Assembly: GCA_963833675.1 (NCBI GenBank)
Contig: CAWHYW010000036.1
Coordinates: forward strand, 17,761 to 81,760
Length of the DNA stretch: 64,000 nt
DNA from: DASQDN01 sp963833675
GTDB lineage: Bacteria > Acidobacteriota > Terriglobia > Bryobacterales > Bryobacteraceae
Direction: 5' to 3'
Part shown: positions 1 through 7,121 of the stretch, in pieces
Position numbering within the stretch: position 1 is the stretch's first letter
Layout: each line of letters starts with the position of its first letter
Notes under the pieces: generated by a model
Seen by the model: the letters and a program-made list of their open reading frames with translations, nothing else
Told to the model about the DNA's origin: nothing
Database searches by the model: none
Program-made: the position numbers and the translations under genes

Positions 1-453
1 GCCATCCAGGTCGCCCGATATTGGGGAATGTCCGTCTATGTTTGTACGCGCGACGCCCGACATCAAAAACTTGCGGCTGAACTGGGTGCAACCTGGGTCG
101 GTGCGGCCGCCGCAGAGCCGCCGGTAAAACTAGATGGCTCCATCGTCTTCGCTCCTGCGGGCGAACTAGTTCCACCTGCCTTGCGAGCTTTGGAAAAGGC
201 AGCCACTCTGGTGCTGGGTGGCATTCACATGAGCGACATCCCATCTTTTCCGTATGATCTGCTCTACCACGAACGGGTGATCCGAAGCGTGGCTAACAAC
301 ACCCGCCAGGATGGAAAAGATTTTCTCGAACTGGCTGCCAGCATTCCGGTTCGCACGAAGGTGGAAGTCTACCCGTTAGCCGATGCGAATCGCGCGCTTC
401 AATCTCTCAAAAATGATGTTGTTCGCGGCGCTGCAGTACTAACCGTTGGGTGA
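1..453 (+). CDS. zinc-type alcohol dehydrogenase, C-terminal part (5' truncated by window edge)
   Basis: The frame is open from the first base, so the gene begins before the window. About 150 residues remain, the distal part of a medium-chain zinc alcohol dehydrogenase: the end of the Rossmann NAD-binding half (AIQVARYWG, then the AAELGATWVG strand) and the final return into the catalytic lobe (YPLADANRAL, VVRGAAVLTVG). The family oxidises alcohols or reduces aldehydes with NAD(P). The catalytic zinc ligands would lie in the missing N-terminus, so activity cannot be judged. The ending is intact. It precedes universal stress protein genes, a common setting for stress-induced dehydrogenases. 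Family assignment is confident; substrate is unknown. Confidence 0.8.
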   Translation, partial: AIQVARYWGMSVYVCTRDARHQKLAAELGATWVGAAAAEPPVKLDGSIVFAPAGELVPPALRALEKAATLVLGGIHMSDIPSFPYDLLYHERVIRSVANNTRQDGKDFLELAASIPVRTKVEVYPLADANRALQSLKNDVVRGAAVLTVG

Positions 454-480
454 TCTGTCCGGCGTGGCGAACAGAGCGCG

Positions 481-1351
481 TCAAACACTGGCAACCGGAC
501 ATGGCGACTCTCTAATGATTGCGTATGCGGCGTCCCGCAAGCGGCCGAGTATGCCCGACTCATGATGTCTTCCAATGACCAGGATGTCGGCATGCTTCTC
601 TTTCGCAATCTCGCTTAGCGTTCGAACCACAGGACCGGATTCGATGACCATCTTTGCCGTGACACCTGTTGCTTCGAGCAGCGCATGTGCCTTGTCCTCA
701 GCATCCTTCTGCATCGCCATGCTGATGTTTTCATCACAGTAGCCCCACTGACCCATTGAGATGAATGGCAACACATGCGATACGAAAAGCTGAGCGCCTA
801 CGGAGCGTGCGAACTCGTTCGCCCAGCCAACTACAGCTTCGGTCTGGGGACCGTAATCTACTGCGCACAGGATAGTGCGCAACGGGGGCAGTGCGGCTGG
901 GGTCGACTCCGCATGTGTACTGTGAAGACGGGACAGCGGGCATCGTGGAGCACCTTCGCGGCGACCGAACCTAGCAACATGCGGCGGAACCCTCCGAATC
1001 CATGCGTGCCCATAGCGATCAGATCAGTTGCTTCGGTATGCGCATGCTCAACGATAATCTTGGCCGCATCTCCGGACAGCACACATTATGTAACCGGAAC
1101 GCCGCGCGGATGATTGCTGACGAACTCCGCATCGTGTCTTTAGCCTCCTTCAGCCGCATCTCGTTCCACTCGATTTGTAATGGGTAGGCAGGAGGCAAGC
1201 AAAGATCATTTACCTCATGGTACGGAGCATGCCCCGATGCCACGTGCAGTACGGTAAGCTCTGCTTGAAAACGACAGGCAAGTGCAGCTGCATACTTTCC
1301 GGCCGATGCCGACCTCGGTGAAAAGTCCACCGGAAGCAAGATCTTCTTCAT
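481..1351 (-). pseudogene. tandem universal stress protein, frameshifted
   Basis: A two-domain UspA gene read in three frames. It starts at the ATG at 1351 (MKKILLPVDF, with an AAGAAGAG ribosome site). The first domain shifts frame near 1135, meets an in-frame TAA (complement 1086-1088), and then shows the nucleotide-binding signature GTHGFGGFRRMLLGS. A further shift at the G5 run 884-888 leads into the second domain (RTILCAVDYG to YAIIRESPCPVASV). Total span is 290 codons, matching the intact paralogue at 1609-2472. The protein sequence is well conserved in every frame, so the damage is recent or artefactual. Usp proteins bind ATP and support survival under energy or oxygen stress. Confidence 0.8.
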
Positions 1352-1608
1352 ATTGCATCTCTTCTTTGCATACAGAAGCAATCGCTTTACGAATTTCCTC
1401 CGGGAACTGAGCCGCAATTCTGCGCGGTTTATCAACGGCCTGGCTTTCGGCTTCGGGTTCTGCCTCAAATCCCGCAGTTCGGCGTGTGCGCGTCGGTCAG
1501 CGTTGAACTGTTATTAGTTGGCCGACGGCAATTCGCGATACAAGTGCTCGACGCGTCCGTTCAGATGTTGTGGTGGCTCACGTGCAGTCTTTAGTTAGTG
1601 GAGTGGAC

Positions 1609-2472
1609 ATGGAGCTCAAAAACATATTGTTCCCGGTTGATTTCTCTGAGCAGTGCACGGCGTTTGGCGACGACGTAGAGGCCATGGCCCGCGGGACTGG
1701 AGCCCGTCTCACAATACTGCACGTCTTGGAGTGCCCGCCGACGTGGTACTCCGACGTAGACGTCGCGATGCTGTCGTCACTTGTTGACCTCGCGCTCATG
1801 AAAGAATACCGTCAGGAGCAGCTGAATTCCTACCTCGACCATCGTTTTCATGACCTTGCCCCATTGCGTCTGCTAGCGCAGGGTGACGCAGCTACGGAGA
1901 TCGCGCAGTTTGCGATGCGAGAAAATGTCGACCTGATCGCGATGCCGACGCGCGGCAGCGGCGTATTTCGCAAATTGTTGCTGGGCTCTGTTACGGCTAA
2001 AGTGCTTCACGATGCGTCCTGTCCCGTATGGACGACCGGTCATACGGAGCATGTGACCCCAGCTCGCTACCCTTATCAGACCGTAGCGTGCGCCCTCGAT
2101 CTATCAGAGCGTAGTCTGGATACGGTTCTTTGGGCATATCGGTTTGCCTCCCAGCAGAAAGCCGGCATGCACGTGGTCCACGCAATCGATTTGAACGAGG
2201 AATCCACAAATAGGGGCGTGTTGGAAGTTCGGCGTTACCTGTGTAAAAGCGCAAGCGAAAAGTGGCAGAAACTCGAGACAGAGCTCGGCTTCACTGCGCC
2301 ACTCCGCATCGCCTACGGAAGTGTGGGAGCCGCAGTACGCAAAGCGGTTCACGACTTGCAAGCCGATATTCTTATCATCGGCCGCGGTCATGTTCAGGAA
2401 CCCCTCGGACGCCTTCGAACCAATTCTTACGCAATTATCCGAGAATCCGCGTGTCCGGTCATCAGTGTCTAA
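1609..2472 (+). CDS. tandem-domain universal stress protein (UspA family)
   Basis: A 287-residue protein made of two UspA domains (about 1-140 and 150-287). The first has the ATP-binding loop signature PTRGSGVFRKLLLGS near residue 120. The second carries the shorter GRGHVQEPLGRLR loop, so it may bind nucleotide differently or only pair with domain one. The start at 1609 (MELKNILFPVDF) is preferred over an upstream GTG because GTGGAG sits just before it and the domain begins immediately. It is cytoplasmic. It is divergent from its broken paralogue, and the second domains share the ending YAIIRES-CPV-SV, so the two are probably an old duplication. Confidence 0.88.
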   Translation: MELKNILFPVDFSEQCTAFGDDVEAMARGTGARLTILHVLECPPTWYSDVDVAMLSSLVDLALMKEYRQEQLNSYLDHRFHDLAPLRLLAQGDAATEIAQFAMRENVDLIAMPTRGSGVFRKLLLGSVTAKVLHDASCPVWTTGHTEHVTPARYPYQTVACALDLSERSLDTVLWAYRFASQQKAGMHVVHAIDLNEESTNRGVLEVRRYLCKSASEKWQKLETELGFTAPLRIAYGSVGAAVRKAVHDLQADILIIGRGHVQEPLGRLRTNSYAIIRESACPVISV

Positions 2473-2504
2473 GCAGCGATTACACCAGCGCTCAAAAGGA
2501 TCAG

Positions 2505-2790
2505 ACATGCAGACCATCCGACATGGCTTGTCCGACCGTGACTTCGACTCACTATTTGCGACAGACAAGCCGATCGTATTCCTTCCATGGTTATCCATGG
2601 TTAATTCATTGCCTTACATGTGCTCAAACCAACCATCACAATCTGCACGACCGTGGTTATAAAGAGGACGGAACCACCACGACCCCGTCGATATGGCAGT
2701 TCTGAATCAGATCGATCGATTCCATCTAGCCATAGACGTGATCGGTCGCGTGCCGCAGTTGCGAACCGTCGGCCTGCACTAGAAGGAGAT
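2505..2790 (+). pseudogene. xylulose-5-phosphate/fructose-6-phosphate phosphoketolase, C-terminal relic
   Basis: Three consecutive frames spell the C-terminal domain of a phosphoketolase: first QTIRHGLSDRDFDSLFATDKP, then HGYPWLIH, TNHHNLH and RGYKEDGTTTTP, then DMAVLNQIDRFHLAIDVI and RVPQL. These are the conserved blocks of this family (known from the family, recognised by eye). The remaining roughly 700 residues, including the thiamine diphosphate site, are absent, and at least two frameshifts separate the blocks, so this is a relic. Phosphoketolase converts xylulose-5-P to acetyl-P and often sits beside Usp genes. It runs head-on into the broken primase-like gene on the other strand at about 2790. 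Confidence 0.75.
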
Positions 2791-3492
2791 ACAATCTCGC
2801 GACCTTTAGGCCCGGGATTCACCTCGATTGCTGTTATCTGGACCGGCACACAGCAGCGGGATAAAGATCTAACAAGGATTCGATCTGCCACGAACTCGAG
2901 GAGCATACCCGCGCCCCGCAAAGGCCCGAGCGAGCCTGGAACTAAGCTCGCGACCTAATTCATGGTCGGATTCATAAAGGGCGGCTAAGCTGGCCGGGAT
3001 CTGACCCAATTTTGCCAATCGGTCAAACGCGGCTGTCTTCTGGCCAACGGTCCACATTAAATGTCCCTTGCGACTGACCAGATGTAATGGCGTGATGCCA
3101 TTTTCGTTAAGGACTCCCAATGCGCCGTCAATCACGGGTTGCATGATCTGAAAAACACGCGTGGGCTCCGAATATGCTTCGATCGCACAGTCAAAGTTCT
3201 CGTAGTCTATGTCGAGATCAATGACAAGACATTTGTCGTACCATAGCGAACGCTCCACTTCACAGCCCCTGTCGAACAACTGGAATAGCTGCGTCACACG
3301 TTGAGCTTCCAAGAGACGGCCATCCGAGAGGCCATCGCTCCCGACTACATAAACCGCGCTTGCGTCCGACAGCGACAGCCCGCCAAGGACTTCGAGCATC
3401 CGGCCGCGAATCGCGTCGCTTCTGTAGTATCGGCTTAATGGGCTAGCCGCCGATTCTACGCCGGGCATAGGTGGTTGTAGCATCCGGGTCAA
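2790..3492 (-). pseudogene. archaeo-eukaryotic primase-like protein, frameshifted and 3' truncated
   Basis: The first frame (3492 to 2869) encodes 207 residues. It includes an acidic D92-L-D94-I-D96 patch and, about 45 residues later, S140-R-K-G-H144 in a hydrophobic setting. This resembles the DhD and sxH catalytic motifs of archaeo-eukaryotic primases. After a frameshift near 2900 a second frame continues the same protein (GMLLEFVADRIL, then VPVQITAIEVNPG and KGREIVS) and breaks off around 2793, where the opposite-strand phosphoketolase relic begins. The family link is inferred from motif pattern only. Whatever the original role, the gene is broken here unless the shift is a sequencing error. 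Confidence 0.5.
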
Positions 3493-3727
3493 CAGTAACC
3501 TGCAACTTGACCCGCGAGGGAATTAGCGAATGTGCGAGCAAAGCCCACTTATGGCTCTCTAGTAGTTTGCGTCATACCACACAGGACAGCGTGAAATCGC
3601 CCAACGATTAAAGTCAGCGCAACGGCACTGCAAGCGCAGGGCAGCACGTTCGTCCTTTTCCATGCCCTCCGAGGCGTTTGTTTAAGGACCGGAAATTGCA
3701 CGGAAGAGCGTATGTAGGAGATCCGCT

Positions 3728-4489
3728 ATGAGAGTTCACAGTCTCGAGAGATCGAATGCGCTGCAGGCTCGGCAGCTCGGTTATGTTCGTACTTACCGTG
3801 GGTGGGTACGGCCAGCCTGGATGTGGTCCTGTATCGTTGGTTGCGTAGCCGCCACGACGATTTCCGCATTGGTCTTGGTCGTGGTCGGCGTTGCTTTGGC
3901 TCAGTACCGATCCGGCATCTATGAAGTCGCCACTGTCGAGTTGGTGGCGATGACCGCGGTAGAGGGCGGCCTCATCGGTTACTTTCAATGGCGGGTGCTC
4001 CGGCGTTTGTTCCCAACAATGACGAGTGGGCCCTGGGTTGGCGCTACGATGATCGCGGCCGCATCTGGATGTTTACTCAGCTGGCTGCCCACATCGTTTG
4101 CGTTGACAGCTGCTCTCGCGAGTAGGATTGGCGACGTTACGTTAGAACCAGCTGTAGTTGTCAGAGTTTGCTTAGTGACAGGGGCCTTGGTTGGACTGGT
4201 ATGGGGCGTTGCGCAATATGCCGTCCTCCGGCTCCACGCACATCGAGCGGGCTCCTGGATCGTAGCGAGCACAGTGTCATGGACAATCAGCTTTATCTGT
4301 CTGTATTTCGCCGCATTATGGCCGGATCGGACGGTGACTCCGCTTATTCACGTTGAACTCGCAGCATTGGCGGGGCTGATTCTCGGATCTGTGTTAGGGC
4401 TGCTGCAGGGACGTCTCCTCGCCGGGCTTCACTCGCGGCTCTTGGTCTCGACTCACTCGGTGTCGGATCGGCAACGATCAGCGGTGTGA
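3728..4489 (+). CDS. polytopic membrane protein of unknown function
   Basis: A 253-residue, strongly hydrophobic protein with about six predicted membrane spans. AGGAG lies 7 bases before the ATG. Two halves each show a glycine-rich helix ending in a Q-W or Q-Y pair followed by V-L-R (GGLIGYFQWRVLR near residue 85 and VGLVWGVAQYAVLR near 160), and a third variant GSVLGLLQGRLL lies near the end. This suggests an internal triplication of a helix pair. No catalytic residues are evident and the function is unknown. The next gene begins three bases after its stop, so they are probably co-transcribed. Confidence 0.75.
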   Translation: MRVHSLERSNALQARQLGYVRTYRGWVRPAWMWSCIVGCVAATTISALVLVVVGVALAQYRSGIYEVATVELVAMTAVEGGLIGYFQWRVLRRLFPTMTSGPWVGATMIAAASGCLLSWLPTSFALTAALASRIGDVTLEPAVVVRVCLVTGALVGLVWGVAQYAVLRLHAHRAGSWIVASTVSWTISFICLYFAALWPDRTVTPLIHVELAALAGLILGSVLGLLQGRLLAGLHSRLLVSTHSVSDRQRSAV

Positions 4490-4492
4490 AAT

Positions 4493-5233
4493 ATGTCAAA
4501 GCATTCCATGACGGCTACTGTTGTTGGCGGAGTATCTGCCCTGGTCGGTTTGACGGCATATGAACTGTGGATCCGGCCCTGGGCCGCTAGGTGGGGAGCA
4601 ACCGCCGAGGAGCTTCATCGTAGTTGGCCGGGCGACGAGTTCGTTCCCGACGCCGTTCAAACGGCCACACATGCGATCACAATCAATGCGCCGGCAAGTT
4701 CAGTGTGGCCGTGGATTCTTCAGATCGGACAGGATCGCGCCGGCTACTACAGTTATTCGTGGCTTGAGAACTTGTTCGGAGCCGAAATTCATAATATCTC
4801 GAGGATTATTCCAGAGTTCCAGACTCGCAGCGTAGGTGACGACGTGTGGATGGCGCCGAAGCACAAGTACAGAGGGCAAGCCAGGATGGTCGTTGCACGT
4901 CTGCACTCGGGACGTGCGATGGTCTTAGTTTCGCCAGAACAATCTGGAACCCTCGATCGAAACCAGACCGCGGAGGGCACGTGGTCGTTCATTCTCGATC
5001 CTGTGGATGAAACAAAGACGCGCCTGATACTTCGAGGACGTAGTGGACCAAAGCGGAACTTCAGCGCACGCTTTTGGAATCACGTCTTTTGGGAGCCCGC
5101 ACATTTCCTCATGAAGCGAAAGATGATGATGACGATCAAGACACTGGCGGAACAGCTGGCTCCAATCGAATCAGTCCTCACATCGACATACAACTCAGCG
5201 GCGAACGTCAGCACAACCGCACCGCCGGTGTAA
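4493..5233 (+). CDS. membrane-anchored SRPBCC-family protein
   Basis: A 246-residue protein with one N-terminal hydrophobic segment (residues 8-26). A START/polyketide-cyclase-like (SRPBCC) domain follows: ITINAPASSVWPWILQIGQDRAG opens the helix-grip fold, and WEPAHFLMKRKMMMTIKTLA forms the long C-terminal helix. Such domains bind hydrophobic ligands. Catalysis cannot be inferred. It lies three bases downstream of the polytopic membrane protein, which suggests the pair acts together at the membrane. The C-terminal tail after residue 215 is low complexity and unremarkable. Confidence 0.78.
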   Translation: MSKHSMTATVVGGVSALVGLTAYELWIRPWAARWGATAEELHRSWPGDEFVPDAVQTATHAITINAPASSVWPWILQIGQDRAGYYSYSWLENLFGAEIHNISRIIPEFQTRSVGDDVWMAPKHKYRGQARMVVARLHSGRAMVLVSPEQSGTLDRNQTAEGTWSFILDPVDETKTRLILRGRSGPKRNFSARFWNHVFWEPAHFLMKRKMMMTIKTLAEQLAPIESVLTSTYNSAANVSTTAPPV

Positions 5234-5702
5234 TGATGCGCGCGCGAACTCGTTCGCCCTTCTACCCTCGCCGGACCCGGCCGTGCTCGCGCGGCCGGAG
5301 AGATTGAATGCGTCAATCTAAGTGTCATGGTTTGCTAAGCCATAGATGCAGGGCCAAACGGCTGGCCACATACCCTCAACTGCGCTGGCAGGAGATGTCG
5401 GGAACTTTGCCGTCGCCCGTCATCGAGACACGTTCTTTCGCCCCTTCGAGCCATATCCCGGGGTGATGAGACCGCGCGATTGCGCGCAGCCATGTTTACC
5501 CTTATCTCGTATAAGCGATAAGTGTCATTTCAGCCGAAGATGTAGACGTTCTGAGCCAACGAACCGGCCGGAATGCACACTCGTTGCCTGCTTTCCGTTT
5601 CCCCCTATATTGGACCGGCGCCGCGAAGGCTGATCGTTTAGGCCAGCGATTGAGTGAACACCACAACCCACGTCAAGACATACAGTAAAGTGACAGAGTG
5701 GC
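5234..5702. other. intergenic region, no gene seen
   Basis: The region lies between two convergent genes and no reading frame with family resemblance is visible. One inverted repeat is present (CTTATC at 5501-5506 and GATAAG at 5516-5521, with ATAAG also inside). It could be an operator or simply chance. A G/C-rich stretch at about 5275-5300 could fold but lacks a T-run. Confidence 0.4.
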
Positions 5703-6293
5703 TCACCGGCCAATCGACGGTTCGGTGGAGATCACAAATGACGTCAGCTCATCCACGAACTCGTCCAGGCGTTTCCAGTCCGTATACACGTAGTCCTTCG
5801 AAGTGTCCGTGTCGCCGCCCGCCTGACGAGCGATGCGTTTCATGACGTAGCGCACCACGAAATTATATTTCGAGTAGGCGAGGGCGCCTGCGACGGCTTG
5901 GGTCCTGCACGGATGCCAGCCGGTGTTTCCGAGGAACGCGTCGATCAGTCTTTGAGCATCCTTCGCAGCTTGTGCGCGGCGCTCTGGCGGCGCCTCTATA
6001 TCCTCAGCTCCTGCCTCCGAGAGGCTCACAGACAGAAAAGCCGCTGGAATGCGCTCTAGATCCCTAACTTGGCGCTTTACGAACCGTGTCATCTCGGGCT
6101 CATGTTTCTGTGAGTGAACTGAGGCCGCAAGCACCGCCCCGCAATAATTCCCAAGCGGTAGATCGGCTTGTAGCCGGGCCGCGTCAAAGACGTCCGCTGC
6201 GAGCCCTCGTGCACGTAACGTTTCTGCAACGTGCTCGGCGATTTGGTGCGTGTGACCTTCCCGAGTTGCATAGAGTACGAGAAAAGGTTTCAT
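5703..6293 (-). CDS. HemG-like flavodoxin (menaquinone-dependent protoporphyrinogen dehydrogenase family)
   Basis: A 196-residue flavodoxin-fold protein. The FMN phosphate loop is visible at the N-terminus (LVLYATREGHTHQIAEHVAE), and the family's ASVHSQKHEPEMTRFVK region and the long insertion typical of HemG follow. HemG passes electrons from protoporphyrinogen IX oxidation to quinone in haem synthesis. In stress islands such proteins may instead serve as general quinone-linked flavodoxins. The start at 6293 is chosen because the fold begins at residue 2. No strong ribosome site is seen. It is convergent with nothing and sits upstream of the broken mgtE on the other strand. Confidence 0.72.
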   Translation of the reverse strand: MKPFLVLYATREGHTHQIAEHVAETLRARGLAADVFDAARLQADLPLGNYCGAVLAASVHSQKHEPEMTRFVKRQVRDLERIPAAFLSVSLSEAGAEDIEAPPERRAQAAKDAQRLIDAFLGNTGWHPCRTQAVAGALAYSKYNFVVRYVMKRIARQAGGDTDTSKDYVYTDWKRLDEFVDELTSFVISTEPSIGR

Positions 6294-6439
6294 GCTGTAT
6301 GTTTCGGCACTTCGATTACCAAAATTCTGGAGTAGGCGATTCTTATGAGTAACCAACGCCGTATCGCACCTTGCATTAGCTGACGGAAACTCCCGCCGAG
6401 CCGATTACCTTTGCAACTGCGATGAAGCAAGCAATGCCG

Positions 6440-7121
6440 CGCAGTTCCGGTCGTCGATCCCTCACTTCCGTTAGTGACGCGGGCCAGTTCATCGGGCTCA
6501 TTCCACCGCATCAAGTGCTCAGGAGTTTGCGGGCCGAACACGAGGAAGATCTTGAAACGGCTTGGTGGTTTCATGCGGCAAACCTCAATTGCCAAGGTCG
6601 CAAGTGAAGAGTCAATAGCGCGGCGTTTTCTTCATCGCCTGCCCTTGCGTGCTCTTGGGCCTCGGAGGCAATATGGCGGCAAACGACATCGTACGCGCTT
6701 TCGAAGAGGATTTGCAGAACAATGTGACTCTCACCTTCTTCGTAGTGAGAGTCGTGTACTTGGCAGATGCAGTGGAAACCCAAACCGAGACCGTTGTCGG
6801 CCGCGGACTGTCGGTGGTGTATCGATACGCCGGGTGCTCAGCCGCGAACTTTTGACGGGGCTCGCGATTGGGATCGTCTTAGTAGGTATTGCTTTGCCTT
6901 TTCTGTTCTTCCGAGGGGGTGATTGGCGGATCTGCCTGGCTGTGTCGATTTCGCCGGCCGCGGCATGCTCGACTGCGACGATCGCTGCTATGGATCTACC
7001 ATGGCTCTTCAATCGGATGAGCCTCGATCCAGCGTTCGGCAGCGGTCCGCTAGCGACTGTTGTTCAGGATCTGTTGTCGATCATCATCTACTTTTGTGTA
7101 CTGACGTCTATTGCTGGCTGA
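6440..7121 (+). pseudogene. MgtE-family magnesium transporter relic, frameshifted
   Basis: Pieces in three frames follow the order of an MgtE protein. A CBS-domain end comes first (VSDAGQFIGLIPPHQVL, about 6470-6540), then LKRLGGFMRQ and a linker, then a first membrane segment (TLTFFVVRVVYLADAVETQ, about 6725-6785). The C-terminal membrane core (RRVLSRELLTGLAIG to GPLATVVQDLLSIIIYF, about 6825-7115) completes it. At least three frameshifts are needed, and the N-terminal cytosolic domain is missing. MgtE channels import magnesium under CBS-domain control; this copy cannot make a complete protein. Its 3' end overlaps the end of the convergent P-type ATPase gene by 34 bases. Confidence 0.72.

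Noticed and set aside
5501..5521. CTTATC...GATAAG palindrome as an operator
   Set aside because: Short arms, no adjacent promoter for either flanking gene (both end here) and no second copy.
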